DNA of 64,000 nt. Source: Heloderma charlesbogerti (Eukaryota > Chordata > Lepidosauria > Squamata > Helodermatidae). Position numbers and translations under genes: made by a program. Every line of letters begins with the position of its first letter. The stretch's first letter is position 1. Of the stretch, positions 1 through 11,138 are shown in pieces. Location of the stretch: contig JANEZZ010002242.1 in assembly GCA_026122225.1 (NCBI GenBank), forward strand, positions 62,001 through 126,000, read 5' to 3'. The notes beneath the pieces are model-generated. The model saw nothing but the letters and a program-made list of their open reading frames with translations, ran no database searches and was not told where the DNA came from.

Positions 1-330
1 TTTGGCCCAGCCGCTTCACTCTTTCTGGCGCTACTTGGAAATTCCTTCTGCTCTTCCCCAGTAGTATATTGGACACCTTCCGACCTGAGGGGCTCATCTT
101 CCGGCATCATATCTTTTAGTCTTGAGATACGTTCCATGGGGTTTTCTTGGCAAGAATACTGGAGTGGGTTGCCATTTCCTTCTCCAGTGGACCACATTTT
201 GTCAGAACTCTCTGCCATGACCTGTCCGTCTTGGGTGGCCCTGCACGGCATAGCTTATGGCTTCACTGAGTTATGCAAGCCCCTTCGCCACAACAAGGCA
301 GTGATCCATGAAGGGGTGGGTTGGACTACA
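1..330 (-). mobile_element. Possible RTE/BovB-type LINE fragment
   Basis: Read on the minus strand, the stretch around 130-205 resembles the conserved 'made-a-gap, keep-the-pairs' type sequence I associate with RTE/BovB LINEs, with a run encoding GNGNPLQ-like residues. The match is from memory of the family and was not aligned. The left end lies outside the window. It carries no usable reading frame, so it would be a dead fragment. It could instead belong to another LINE or a SINE tail. Confidence 0.35.
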
Positions 331-1120
331 ACTCCCATAATCCCCTAGCCAGCTGCAGTAGGGCTTTTTCTTATGTTCTTATGGTGTCTTTTTCCTTTGT
401 ACATCAACAGATCTTTCAACAGAGAACTCTTTCTTTCTTTTGATTAGTGATGTTCCCAAAGAGTTGGATCCAGGAACTGCCTTCTGCAAGAGGAAGGGCT
501 CCACCCAATTTAGGGGGATCCTCTTCCCCACACCACAGCTTACTCCATTTGGCAGGGTCTCCTAACTGTCTGTGTGGCCTGGGGGGGGGGGCTGGAGAGG
601 CTGCCATGGGAAGGAGGAGGAGCAGTTGGGGTAGTTGATTCAGCCTAAATCTGGATCCAACACATTGTCTGAAACTACCTGGTTTGGAATGTGAATCTGT
701 CCAGCTCATAAATCTTAGCCGTCTTACCAATCAAACACCATACACCTCGGCTTTCTGGAAATCACAGTTAACTGCATGGAAGGGAGCCACACAGTTACCA
801 CTGACAGGGTGCATGCATACAGTAATCCTAACCTCCCACCGCTAATTTTGAATGATCGCAAGAGAGTTTATGATGGGCAAGAGCGTTCAGTGATGAGACT
901 TTCAATGAGGTAGAGACATTCCCTCCCTTGCTGAGTGCAGAGTTTTAAATTACTCACACTGACTTTAAAGGTTTTAACCATATGGCCCTAGTGAAGCAAT
1001 TGACTTTAGCTCCTATTGACTTTTTACTAGTGCACCACCTAAAAGTAATCTCCAGATTTGTTAATACAAAATACTACCTTGTTCCTTTTTGATTCTCTTC
1101 TTTGACTCACAAGGAACCTT
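331..1120. other. Unannotated stretch
   Basis: A CR1-like tail motif (cttatgttcttatg, 368-381) lies near the start. A run of ten G is present near 582-591. The rest shows no recognisable repeat, gene or RNA, and the overlapping short frames on both strands (416-730) look like chance. Confidence 0.5.
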
Positions 1121-1380
1121 GGAATACCATGTACAGTTCTGATCACTGTTCCTCAAAAAGGACAATGCAGAGGTTGAAAAGGTGCTGAAAAGAGTAACCA
1201 AAATGATCAAAAGGCTGGAGCTGCTCCACTATGGAAAGGTTACAATGTTTTCAGCTTTTTAGCTTAGCAAAATGGCAAGGGGATACATGATGGAGATATA
1301 TAAAATGATGTGTGGTGTGGAGAAAGTGGATAGAGATATGTTTTTCTCCCTCTCATAATACTAGAACCTGGGGTCCACTG
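1120..1380 (+). mobile_element. Decayed CR1-like LINE fragment (family 2, RT C-terminal region)
   Basis: The sequence parallels 2870-3120 in the same order: 'tactgtacag-ttctgatcac', a stretch corresponding to the LINE motif QKRATKMIKRLE (1186-1225), then 'ctctcataatactagaacct'. It is much more diverged than the 2535-3505 copy, with several frame breaks. The 3' end is missing beyond about 1380. Confidence 0.75.
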
Positions 1381-2530
1381 CAAATGCACACTCAGGCTGG
1401 AAAAAGCCTCATTTTTTTCCTGCTGGTCCTCCACTAAGCATGAGGCTCGCCCTTTCCTTCCTGACCCAAGGTTGAGCAGCCAGATTCTGTGCATAATCAA
1501 GCAGACGGGGCCCATTGTCATAAGCTAACCCCAGGCAATTCTAGCACGCCGGACAAAAAGACCTGCGCTTTGCCGGCAACCAGGCCAGTGCCATTGTCCA
1601 CAGCTGGGTATTTAAGGTACATGAGTATTTAAGGTACTCCTTTGCCTCAGGTCGTGCTAATTATGATCATATTTTCTGAGTTGCTATCACTGTAACTTGC
1701 ATGGAGGGGTTGCACCCTCTCGGATTTTCCCATTGTACCAGTGGCTGAGGTCTGTCACTTTCTTTCCACGAAGTCTTGCTAGAAAGCCTTCATGTGGTTT
1801 CTAATTGTATCCCAGGAGACGGTTTCTGAATCATGTTGCATGTAGGTGAATTTCTCCCACTCGGCTTCTGTCTTTTGTATACTTTAGTATAGCCCCATTG
1901 GTGTGTGTTTGTGTGCGTTTGTGTGTGCATGCACATGTGTTCACGTGCATGTGTGTGTGTGTTTTATTTTGCAGCAGTCATGATACATAGAATAGGAAAA
2001 TAATTAAAATGGAGAAGATATGACTGTGTGTGTGGGTGGGTGTGATTTTTTTTACTAATTGTGCTGCTCTAACCATTGTTTTGCCAGGGGCCTTTTCCAG
2101 CTGTACCCTAGTTCAGCAACACACTATTGCATTCTCTAAATTTAGAATTCTGCTAAGATGACAAGAGTGCTTATTCTTTAAGCCCTTTTAATTAGACATA
2201 TGTCTCCCCATGTCTCCTTGTACTCTGACATTTCTCTTTTCTCGAGGAATCAGAGGAAAATGGTATAATCTGCCTTGCTGCTGTCCATTTAATGAATTTC
2301 TTCTAAAGTGATTTTTTGTTTCACTTTCAGTAATATTTTGTCTGACCAAATAAATAGAGCATCCCTGGGTCAAAATATAAAGGAAGTCGTTAGCCGAGAG
2401 GTGATTACGTTGTGTGGTAATGTAATAAAAACCTCAGATGAAGAAGATAATGGTGATATGGTGATGATAATGTACATATGTCATATGTTGTGTACAAAGT
2501 ATGACATAACTGTAGAGGTATACTAAATTA
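1381..2530. other. Unannotated stretch with GT-rich segment
   Basis: Contains a small direct duplication (tatttaaggtac at 1609-1620 and 1627-1638) and a GT-rich purine/pyrimidine alternating segment at about 1900-1965. I see no gene or recognisable transposon in the remainder. Confidence 0.5.
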
Positions 2531-2534
2531 TGCA

Positions 2535-3505
2535 GGGTGGTAAAAACAAAAAGGGATTGTGAGGAGCTCCAAAAGGATTTCTCCAAACAGGGAGAATGGG
2601 TATCTAAATGGCAAATCCGGTTCAATGTAAGCAAATGTAAAGTGATGCACGTTGGGGCAAAAAATCCCAACTTCAAGTATAACCTGATGGGATCTGAGGT
2701 ACCAGTGACCAACCAAGAAAGTGATCTTGGGGTTCTGGTGGACAGCTGGATGAAAATGTCAACCCAATGAGCAGCTGCTATAGAAAACGCAAACTCCATG
2801 TTAGGCAGATTAGGAAAGGAATTGAGAGTAAAACTGCCCCATACAAATCTATGGTGCAACCACATTTGGAATACTGTGTACAGTGCTGATCACCACACCT
2901 AAAAAAAAAATATTGTAGAGCCGGGAAAAGTGCAGAAAAGGGCAACTAAAATGATCAAGCGGCTGGAGCATCTCCCCTACGAGGGAAGGTTACAATGGCT
3001 GGGATTGTTTAACTTGGAAAAAAGGAAGGTAAGGGGAGACATGATAGATCTACAGAATTATGCATGGTGTGGTGAATGTGGGTGGGGAGACATTTTTCTC
3101 CCTCTCTCGTAATACTAGAACCCAGGGTCATCCCATGAAGCTGATTGGTGGGAGATTCAGGACAGATAAAAGGAAGTACTTCTTCACACAGTGAATAGTT
3201 AAACTATGGAATTCACTAACACAGGATGTAGTGATGGCCGCCAATTTGGATGGCTTCATGGACAAATTAATGGAAGATAGGGCTATTAATGCTACTAGTC
3301 CTGATGGCTATAAGCTACTTCCAGTATCAAAGGCAGTATGCCTATGTATACCAGTTGCTGGGGAACATAGGAAGGAGGGTGCTGCTGCATTCATGTCCTG
3401 TTCATGGATTTCCCATGGGCAGCTGGTCAGCCAAGGTGTGAACAGAATGCTGGACTAGATGGATCTTGGTCTGATCCAGCATGGCTCTTCTTATGTTATT
3501 GCTTT
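2535..3505 (+). mobile_element. 5'-truncated CR1-like LINE, family 2 (3' part of ORF2 and 3'UTR)
   Basis: Three frame segments encode the C-terminal part of a CR1-clade ORF2: WQIRFNVSKCKVMHVG (2600-2660), then after frame breaks QKRATKMIKRLEHLPYEGRLQWLGLFNLEKRKVRGDMI (2930-3045). The non-coding tail holds the 'actagatggatcttggtctg' type sequence and ends in cttcttatgttatt. It differs from the intact CR1 at 42-46 kb, which ends in ATTCTATG units, so it belongs to an older family. Stops and frameshifts make it non-functional. Confidence 0.88.
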
Positions 3506-3524
3506 CTCTAAATGCTACAAATCC

Positions 3525-3672
3525 ATCATCTCAGTAATCCTTGTAAAAGCCCTGTAAAATAGGCCAGTATTATTATCCCCAGTTTACAGACACAGCCTGA
3601 AGGTAAGAGAGGCTGTGTGGCTTGCCTAAGGCCACCATGTGATTTCACAGCTACCTTTGAGAGCAGGAGGCC
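3525..3672 (-). repeat. MIR-like CORE-SINE fragment
   Basis: On the minus strand this gives the CORE-SINE middle segment: 'ggtggccttaggcaagcc' (compare MIR 'tgaccttgggcaagtcac'), then a 'taaactggggataataatac' type stretch. Both blocks are hallmarks of MIR-type elements. The tRNA head is missing and divergence is high, so this is an old copy. Confidence 0.7.
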
Positions 3673-4138
3673 TATGCCTGAAATTTGTATTCCAAAAAAG
3701 GTCCTATTTCTTTCAATGGGACTTGTCTCTCTTTGCAATGCAAAAAAAAGTCAGGACCACAGTGGGACGGGGGGGGGGGAGGCGGGCGGGCGGGACAAAG
3801 GGTCAAATTCCCTACCCTCCACACTAGAGATCCAGTCCAAATAGGTCTGCCCACACTGGCAATTTGTATAAGGGGGGAAAATCAACCCTGAACTCCAGGG
3901 AGAACTATGCAGTTAAGGTCATGTGTAGTTTGGCTCTTCGTCCCATATAATTATTCAAGTGGGTGTTAAGGACACCCAGAATGGGTGAAATATTCATCCT
4001 TTACTTCAAAATATTTTGAAGTAAAATATTTCCAAAAAAAAATGTCAAGAGTTGTTGCTTTGAAATTTAAAACAAACACAAAGCATTGGCGATTTGTTTT
4101 ATAGAAGCACCGTAGAGCATCTCACTGATAATCTGTGT
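3673..4138. other. Unannotated stretch with G-rich tract
   Basis: A G-rich tract (3769-3793, runs of G with ggcgggcgggcggg) could form a G-quadruplex on the plus strand. The rest is AT-rich, with no recognisable feature. Confidence 0.5.
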
Positions 4139-4272
4139 CAGGCACGGGGAATCTGTGGCCCTCCAGATGTTGTTAGATTACAATTCCCATCCTCCCCATT
4201 GGCCATGGTGGCTGGGGCTGATGGGAGTTGGAGTTCAAGGACATCTGGAGGGCCAGAGTTTTCCCATCCCTG
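4139..4272. mobile_element. Palindromic hAT-type MITE (CTCCAGATGTTG family)
   Basis: Near-palindromic: 'tgtggccctccagatgttgt' (4153-4172) pairs with 'acatctggagggccagag' (4241-4258), around a centre 'attggccatggtggctgggg'. The ends read CAGGCACGGGG and CCCATCCCTG, which resemble hAT termini (CAG...CTG). Flanking 8-mers do not match, so the target duplication has decayed. Related copies occur at 9345-9460, 48553-48612 and 53228-53697. Confidence 0.75.
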
Positions 4273-4279
4273 CTCTAGG

Positions 4280-4910
4280 TAGAGTGGAGCCCACCATTCA
4301 ACAAGGTTCCCAGCACATGAATTTCACCTGCTGGCCATGCCCCCAGCTTGTGTGCATCAACTGGTCCCTTCCAGATCTTTGTGCATTGGGCAAGATGTGA
4401 AAACAGTATGAGTGTGGGTTCTAGAGTGAGATCAGAAGCCATGGGATGACCTGGACTTTCAGTCACAAGTACAGCATAGGTAATGCCCATTTTCACAGTT
4501 TGTCCAATGCAGAAAGGTTGGAAGTTGGTTCAGTGGCTGGGAGCATGAAAAGGGGGCTTATACCTCCCAGGTTGCAGCTGAACTCCTGTTCAGGGTTCAT
4601 GACTTTTTCAATGTACCTGAACTGCTGCTCTTTATTGGCAGGTGAGGCTCTGCTCTGACCAAATATCTAAAAAGATTGCCCCTGAGCAATGAACCTGCCA
4701 TTAAAATACCTTTCCTGAATTGGGGAATGTTTTTAAGCACTTAATTAAGAAGTATAATATATGTTAATTGGAATTTGGTAAATGAAGCTTTCCCATGCTT
4801 TGTGCAGCAGGAGATTCTAGGAACAGGTTTTAGGGAGCTGCTTTGATTATATAAACTGGAAGTCAGGTACACAGGGATGAATCACGGTTAGTCTTGGTTA
4901 GGGTAGACCC
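4280..4910. other. Unannotated stretch
   Basis: No repeat, gene or RNA recognised. Short frames on both strands have no family resemblance. Confidence 0.45.
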
Positions 4911-4918
4911 ACTGAAAT

Positions 4919-5358
4919 TGGGGATGTGCAAATCAGCAAAACTTGAGGTCACCGAAGTTCTCCAAATTCCATCTTGAAGCTCATTCCTAGTCGAGTCTAT
5001 ACCAGACTGCGAGCTTCGGTCTTTGCTTTTCAGATGAGAATCCATGTGTATTTCCATGCATATTTTTCCAAATGTAAGCATCAGTTGTGCACATCTTTGA
5101 AATGTATGCATTTGTCTGCCATCGATTAAAGTGTATTTGTGTGCATTTTTCAAAAGTGCATATTTTTCATGCATATTTTTCAAATGTACGCATGCTGTCA
5201 AACACAGCTGGGGGGTGGGGGGCTCGAATCACACTGCAAGCTTGGAAACGTATGGCCTCCAACCATAGATTGTGTCTGAGTCCATATTTGGTCCCATATG
5301 GTGGAATGGGTAAATCCTGATCAAGAACAAACTGAAACAAATTTTGTGTACATCCCTA
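4919..5358. mobile_element. Non-autonomous hAT element (TGGGGATGTGC / GTACATCCCTA)
   Basis: The ends are inverted: TGGGGATGTGCAAA at 4919 and TTTGTGTACATCCCTA ending at 5358. They are flanked by actgaaat (4911-4918) and attgaaat (5359-5366), a 7/8 target duplication. hAT transposons make 8-bp duplications, and Ac-type ends begin YAGGGATG. The interior (5040-5200) is a loose series of 'tgcatatttttcaaatgta' units. There is no transposase frame. Confidence 0.82.
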
Positions 5359-5366
5359 ATTGAAAT

Positions 5367-6860
5367 CAATGAGATTTAATTTAGTCATGGCTAACCTAAG
5401 TCCCATTGATTTCACTGGCTCTTCTCTAAGCATGACTAAATCTGCATTCAGCACATTGTGTTAGATACTTTCTCCTTTGGCTGCCAGGTCCCATAATTCT
5501 GATGTGAAAGAAGAAATAGGGGGAATTTTCATAGAGATGAAAGTTTGGGGAGATATACACAGCGTAACAAGGAGGCAATGTTGAGAACCACCGGGTATAT
5601 CTCAGTTTCTTTTTCTTCTCTGTTATCTCATCCTCTCTTTTCTGTTCTCTCTTTTCTTTCCTTCTGTTCTGCCTTCACACTGATTTGATCTTCTCTTGTA
5701 TTATGCGTATGGCAGTATGAATTGGTGTAATCGTGCGGTTGAATGTATCAAAGGCTCATAACAAGATCCAAAGTCTTTTGTCAGGGTGGAAGACTGAAAT
5801 TGTGAAGATAATGTTGGAGGGAAAAGGAGACTGCAAACTGAGTTATTAGGTAGGTAGGTAGGTAGTTAGGTAGGTAGGTAAGTAGGTAGAGATGTTGGCT
5901 GCATAAGCACAAGAGCCATTAGGTGGCACTATAGAAAACTGCTTAATATCAGATCAGCCATGGGTCTATCTAGCCCAGTATCATTTACACTGGTTTGCAG
6001 TGATTATCCAAAGTTTCATACAGGTGTCTTTTCCAACTTTACCTGGAGATGCCAGGGATTGAAGGTGGTCCCTTCTGCACATCTTCTACTACGGAGCTAT
6101 AGCCCATATGCATGGTGATTTGGTTGTTCTGTTTTTCTATTTCACCATGAAATCCAGGTTCTCTGTTAACTTTACATGTTGTCAGATGCTTTTGCAGTGT
6201 GATCCAGTGCCTGTCTACTCAAAAGCAAGGCTTACTCTCAGACACTGGCACAGTTTGGACAACATACCAAGCCAAGATTTCCGCTAACCATAACTCAGAA
6301 TCAAAACCATGATCCAGCTTCCAAACAGAAAATCAAACCATGCTTTAGTGCAGCTTACTTGCTTTTTGTTTTCCCTTTGCTCAGCAAGCCAGGATTTGTG
6401 TCTGTGTGTCTGTGTTTGCTTCCTATCTGCTCAGTACTCCTATTTCTGTGATGTAGCTGGCTCTAGATGCAGAATTTCAGACATCATGCAAAACCATAAC
6501 TAGCTCAAAACCATTGTCTGCAAGCCAACTTCAAACCATGGGGCAGTATCCAATGCTGTCATTTTGTTAGCATGAATGACATTGCGCTAGCAGAAACTAG
6601 GTTCTGACCTATGCACAAGAGAAGAATCCACTTAAGTTACATTTGCTCAAGCACAGTTGTGCAAGTGGTTCTGCATTATGCTTGTGCAACTGGTTGGGCA
6701 ACCCATTGCCCATAACTCTTGTGCAACCTGTTGTGCAATTGTTTGCATAGCCAGTTGCAGAAGAAAAATGGGCAACGACCTCTGCAATAGAAAGATTCTG
6801 CGGAGCTCTGCTGGTGCTACTTGAGTTTGCAGAATGACACCAGTGGATACCGCTTGTGGT
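5367..6860. other. Unannotated stretch; (TAGG)n and GTGCAA-rich segments
   Basis: A (TAGG)n microsatellite occupies about 5849-5889. At 6636-6765 the words 'gtgcaa' and 'ttgtgcaac' recur about seven times, like a decayed short-period repeat. A 'gccattaggtggcactatag' remnant near 5911 resembles the middle of the 51572-52028 foldback family. Nothing else is recognised. Confidence 0.5.
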
Positions 6861-6863
6861 TTC

Positions 6864-7010
6864 TAGAGATGGACAAGTCAGTTTTGGTTCCTCCCACTTT
6901 GGAATGTTTAAAATCCTGAATTCTTTCTCTCCCGCATATGAAGAAATGTGCGGATTTTGCTAAATTCTTATAAAAAAAATGAACTGAAGCAAAATTGTCA
7001 CCCATCTCTA
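6864..7010. mobile_element. Small hAT-like MITE (TAGAGATGG ends)
   Basis: Inverted ends TAGAGATGGAC (6864) and CACCCATCTCTA (to 7010). Flanks are gtggtttc (6856-6863) and ttagtttc (7011-7018), 6 of 8 identical. This suggests an older insertion with an 8-bp duplication. 147 bp, no coding capacity. Confidence 0.65.
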
Positions 7011-7206
7011 TTAGTTTCTAATTCTGGTGTGCTGGCTGGTCGCAAATGATGGCTTGTCAATTCATACATCTTTAACCATAGTTTTGTATGTCTGAGGTAA
7101 ACCACAGTCTTGCAAGATACTCCAGTTCCAAAGTAATGCTTTGTTCCCATGGATTTTCTCATGCTTATCTTAAATTCATGTATAGAGGTGTTTTTTAATT
7201 GAATAT

Positions 7207-7235
7207 GCACACACACACACACACACACACACACG
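7207..7235. repeat. (CA)n microsatellite
   Basis: About 14 CA units following 'gaatatg'. It alone accounts for the cysteine/valine-rich short frames read on the minus strand here. Confidence 0.95.
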
Positions 7236-7289
7236 ATGTCAGAGAAAACGGAAAAGTATTAAGTTGTCACATTCACCTTCAAATTCTTA

Positions 7290-7376
7290 GGGTGCAATCC
7301 TATGTGTGTTTAGACAGCATGGGAATGCTGGGAGTTGTAGACCGTCTTCTGCCTAAACATGCATAGGATTGCACCT
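7290..7376. mobile_element. Foldback MITE, GCAATCCTATG family
   Basis: Inverted ends: gggtgcaatcctatg (7290-7304) and cataggattgcacc (7361-7375). The arms meet at a 'atgctgggagttgtag' core. Related to copies at 8153, 20741, 46391, 52057 and 60395. The best copies are flanked by TAA, which suggests a PIF/Harbinger-type origin, but the superfamily is not proven. Confidence 0.8.
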
Positions 7377-7548
7377 ATACATGTGTAGACAGCGGGCAAA
7401 GCTGGCAAGTATGAGCTTAACTACAGTAAAGATACTGAGATAATAAACAGCACCAAATTAATCCATATAATAAAAATGCCCCACAAACAAGGCTTTGATA
7501 ATATGGTTTGTCATATTGAACAATTTAGTGTGGTTTGGCTTCTCTCTC

Positions 7549-7579
7549 TCCCTGTGTGTGTGTGTGTGTGTGTGTGTGA
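7549..7579. repeat. (TG)n microsatellite
   Basis: About 14 TG units preceded by a TC-rich stretch (7540-7552). Confidence 0.95.
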
Positions 7580-8150
7580 GTTTTACATCAGCAGGAAATT
7601 TGGGCAAAGAAAAAAGAAAAGATTTCTGGATGTTCCTTTCCACTTTGTCCTGGTTCTGCCATGTGCAACAAAACAAACTCATTTGTTACTCTCACAGCAA
7701 GCGATGTATTTCTACAGCGTGACATGGAGAGTGTACTGCCGCTGCTCCCTTCTACTCTTGTATCTTGGTGTCCTTCCATCTCTCCAGAAAGCAAGACAGC
7801 CTGGGTAAAACTAATAGAAAAACAAACACAACCATTTGTGTTTTGCTTATGTCCTGTGGAAGACTGAAAAGAGAACTCAAGATCTTGTTGACATTAACCT
7901 CAAATGCTTTGCTGGCTTTTGGTAAATTTACGCTTTCATCAGTTCAAAAGGCGGGTCAGTCTCCTGCAAGGGGAAAAGCATGTATATCTCTTGCAAAGAT
8001 AGCCTTGTTGCCAAGAAGCAAGGAGGCGGCGGAGGGGGACTTTTGTCTTGGGGATGAGAAAGACAAATATGCCTGAGGGACTGCCTGGAACTGAGTGTCC
8101 CATAAAAGCTAATGAACGCACCACGTGATGGACAGGACAAGTAAGCACAT
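7580..8150. other. Unannotated stretch
   Basis: No repeat, gene or RNA recognised. Overlapping short frames on both strands show no conserved motif, so I do not call a gene. Confidence 0.45.
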
Positions 8151-8152
8151 AA

Positions 8153-8197
8153 GGGTGCAATCCTATGCATGTTTAGACAGAAAAAAAGTCCTTCTAT
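8153..8197. mobile_element. Half copy of foldback MITE, GCAATCCTATG family
   Basis: Only the left arm is present: gggtgcaatcctatgcatg then 'tttagacagaaaaaaagtcc'. TAA precedes it (8150-8152). The right arm expected about 60 bp downstream is absent, so this copy is truncated or recombined. Confidence 0.7.
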
Positions 8198-8322
8198 GGC
8201 TGGCTGGACCATCTCAGTCGGGACCATCTGTTTCCCAGCATCAGTTATGCTGTGGGAAAGGAGGGAAATCTCTTTCCCTTCATAGCTACAGCATAATTGA
8301 CTTTCCTAGTGGCTGATACCTT

Positions 8323-8357
8323 CTCTCTCTCTCTCTCATTCTCTCTCTCTCTCTCTG
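8323..8357. repeat. (TC)n microsatellite
   Basis: Two CT/TC runs separated by 'attc'. Confidence 0.9.
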
Positions 8358-8361
8358 AACT

Positions 8362-8438
8362 GGTTCACTTGACATGATAAGCCACGGTGGGTGGTGAGCT
8401 TTGTTGTTTCACCATGGCTTGTCATGACATCCGAACCC
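8362..8438. repeat. Inverted repeat (GGTTCA...GAACC foldback)
   Basis: Left arm 'ggttcacttgacatgataagcc' type sequence (8364-8385) pairs with 'ggcttgtcatgacatccgaacc' (8416-8437). The loop carries 'accatgg'. It resembles cores of the foldbacks at 11139-11455 and 28439-28601, so it is probably a small member of that transposon group. Confidence 0.65.
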
Positions 8439-8439
8439 G

Positions 8440-8865
8440 GCATGGATGCTTCAGTGTGGTTTATTAACTATGCACAAGCCACCCTAAGAACCCATGGCTT
8501 GTTGTTGGGTTTTTGCGGGTGGCTTGTTTTCAGGGTAACTTGTGGTGATGTGTGAGCCCAGCAGCGTGGCGTGTGAATGGCTTGTCAGCACAGGGCTACA
8601 GAGTCACCTGGCAAGAGTGATGAAAAACCTGGCTGCTGCTCACTGTCTCGATAGTGCCACCTCCCTTGTCAGTGCAGTCTGCCCCTCCACCAAAACAGAA
8701 ATGACACTTGGGAATGTCCTGAAAGCATTTGAAAACTTTTCTTCCTTCCTTTTTTGCTGATTTGCTAGTGCTCAAATGGGTTCATGATTGGATTAAAAAA
8801 AAACAAACTTCTGAAAAATAGTAAAATGAGACGCTGTAAAGTATGTAATTTTCATACTGACTTAT
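8440..8865. other. Unannotated stretch
   Basis: 'aagaacccatggcttgttgt' words repeat the vocabulary of the foldback just upstream. Otherwise nothing is recognised. Confidence 0.4.
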
Positions 8866-8867
8866 GC

Positions 8868-8920
8868 AGTAGTAGTAGTAGTAGTAGTAGTAGTAATAAT
8901 AACAATAATAATAATAATAC
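8868..8920. repeat. (AGT)n(AAT)n microsatellite
   Basis: About nine AGT units followed by AAT/AAC units. It is the source of the poly-tyrosine/leucine frame on the minus strand. Confidence 0.95.
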
Positions 8921-9344
8921 ATGAATCCATTCATGCACTTGGGAAGGAATGAAATAAATAAATAAATTGCAAGCGTAATAATTGCCCAGAAAGAGGTCGT
9001 GATCAATGTGTGCGTGTGTGTGTGGGGTGGGGTTGAAGCCAGAAAAGTTTCCCTGTGTAGGGCATGTGAGTGGAGCTGTGCTGCAAGGTTGTGCCACAAG
9101 ATTGTGCTTGGGTATCTGCAGGAAGCAGCAGGAGGACTTAGGGAGAAACAAGCCATGGCAATCTGCAGAGCCTGATGGTCTGTCGGGAGTAACGTGGGTA
9201 GTGAGAGAACAACCAGCCCACCGCAGTTTATTCTCAGCATGGCTTCACTCATCCTCCGCTACTCACTTTCTCTCTCTCTCTCTCTGGCCTCTGGCTTCAG
9301 CCCCACATTAAGATTATGCCTGCGAAAGTGATCTTACTCAGCCG

Positions 9345-9458
9345 TCCTCAAGCTGAGTCCCTCCCATTATCCATGACGACTGGCCATGCTAGCTGGGTCT
9401 GATGGGAGTTATAATCCAAAACATGAGGAGGGACCCTGGTTGGGGAAGGCTGAGCTAA
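9345..9458. mobile_element. Diverged palindromic hAT-type MITE
   Basis: 'agtccctcccattatccatg' on the left faces 'tctgatgggagttataatcc' and 'gaggagggaccctggttggg' on the right, around 'tggccatgctagctgggtct'. This matches the plan of the 4139-4272 element with heavy divergence. Confidence 0.6.
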
Positions 9459-9478
9459 TCTGAACACACAGTGCAGAA

Positions 9479-9703
9479 CAGTGGAGTCTGGTGGGTGGCT
9501 CTGAATTTGGGGGGGGCTGTAAATCTGCTCTGGGCTTCAGTCAGAACCAGTCAGAACTCCAAAGGAGCAATCCAAGGTGCTGAACCTGGTTTGGGGATAG
9601 GGTCCAGGGCCTTCAGTAGCTCCTTTAGCATTCTGACTGGTTGTGACTGAAACCCAGGGTGGATTCACAGCCCCACTGGCATCAGAGTCACCAGCCTCCC
9701 CTG
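9479..9703. mobile_element. Palindromic hAT MITE, CAGTGGAG family
   Basis: Begins CAGTGGAGTCTGGTGG and ends CCACCAG-type sequence closing in CCCCTG. The interior is a diverged palindrome ('cagtcagaaccagtcagaac' against 'attctgactggttgtgactg'). Exact 8-bp duplication gtgcagaa at 9471-9478 and 9704-9711. Same family as 29396, 29981, 40343, 40737 and 49846. No coding capacity; it would need a transposase supplied elsewhere. Confidence 0.9.
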
Positions 9704-9784
9704 GTGCAGAACATACCATGTAATTGCAAATATATCCTTACAATATGGTATTACTGATTACAGCTTAATGGGGCTTAAGTTTCA

Positions 9785-9966
9785 AACACATGAAGCTGAC
9801 TTCTACCAAGTCAGACTATTTGTCTCTCTTTCAACCCCAGCAGTGGCTCTCCAGGGTTTCAGGTAGGGCCCTTGTCCAACCCTTCCTGGAGATGTCCGGA
9901 ATTGAACCCGGGACCTTTGCACGCAAAACATGTGCTCTACCACTGAGCTACACTGCCACTGCCCTT
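9785..9966 (-). repeat. tRNA-derived SINE
   Basis: On the minus strand the head has an RNA polymerase III A box (tgtagctcagtggtagagc) and a perfect B box (ggttcaattcc). The tRNA-like part is followed by a body with 'ctggagagccactgctgg' and 'gtctgacttggtagaagtc'. In better copies the tail reads like ttcctatgttcct, resembling CR1-type 3' ends, so CR1 machinery may have mobilised it. It is a SINE and not a working tRNA gene: no folded 3' half or anticodon arm is evident. Confidence 0.88.
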
Positions 9967-9989
9967 CTGCTTCAAGCCATGGTCTCACT

Positions 9990-11130
9990 GTTATGACAGA
10001 TTAATAAATAGCCCAGTACTCAATCCACTCCACGCTGCCAAGAGATATTTCAGTCATATCTGAATGTCAGGTATGGTTTGATATTTTGGACTGATAGCTG
10101 CATGGTAGTTAATTAAACGTACAATCAATAGTTTATGCTCTTTAGTACAATCAGTAGGTTTACAGGTTAAACTGATGTTCATGTTGTTGAGAATATTATG
10201 CATCATTTGTGTCAAGGGTTTATTGAGTGACATTCTCATAGAGGAATATGAAATGTAAATTATCATTCCAAGCTGTTCATATTTGTAACATGCTCGTGGG
10301 CTTTCGCTCAATTAGAGCTGCCACTTTTCCTCTATATGGCATGTTTCAGAAAGGGGTATGGCTTTCTGTTCTGCTTAGACAGATAAATGAGCTTTCTCCA
10401 AGGAGTGCAGGTTTATTACAGAGAAACGCCCCTCCTAGAAGCCCATTTTACACAACTGAGTGGGTAACTCATGATTCACTGAAGTTTTGGCGTATTCAGC
10501 CTGACACTGCATTCGTTGAAAAGATTTGTCTCTGAAAAGCACTCAGAGCTGTTGGCTAAATCACTGAGGCCCATTCTGCTCAAGCTCCATAGCCTTCAGT
10601 TATGTCCGGCCTTTTCAGTTGGCATTTCATTAATATGACAAAATGATACTAATCCGCATTCCACACAGATGACTTGCATTCTATTGTATCTTTGCAGACC
10701 ACCATTAGGCAAAAGTGCCTAGGAGTGGGTACACACGAGGGCGTTAACTTTGTGTTTTGTGTGTGTTAGCATTGGGGGAAGGAGCCTTGCTGCCTGTCCA
10801 TCCTTAAAAAAACAAAATAGGAAATGTGTGCTCCAGTGCTGGAGAGGGAGAGGGCACCAGAGACATTATTTTTTCTCTTGATAGTTGCAGTCCTTTATTG
10901 GCTAGAATGTACATCACCAGTGGCAGAGAATGGAAGTATTGCACAGCCTCAGGTTCCTGAAAGGGCCAATGACAAAGAGGTAGCATAACCATTTGGGTTC
11001 TCTTTGGGTTCAAGGTCCAGGCAGGTTGATGGTAGAGTTCTGTACCAACTGTGAATATGCCACAGAACTCCATGTGGCAGTGTGTGGTGTTCTGTGGGTC
11101 ACACCCAGTTCAGCTCATCAAGGTCAGAGA
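9990..11130. other. Low-repeat AT-rich stretch (possible conserved non-coding DNA)
   Basis: From 10030 to about 10620 there is no recognisable transposon or microsatellite. Base composition is even, and homeobox-like TAAT/ATTA words are common ('agttaattaaacg', 'ctcaattagagc'). The rest to 11130 is also unassigned. A conserved regulatory element is possible but cannot be judged from one genome. Confidence 0.35.
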
Positions 11131-11138
11131 CAATGGCT

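Noticed and set aside
7476..7808. 110-codon frame as a small gene
   Set aside because: It includes the (TG)n microsatellite and has no conserved motif; other frames overlap it on both strands.
9900..9966. tRNA gene suggested by A and B boxes
   Set aside because: It is the head of a SINE with a family body and tail found at several other places; no complete cloverleaf is evident.
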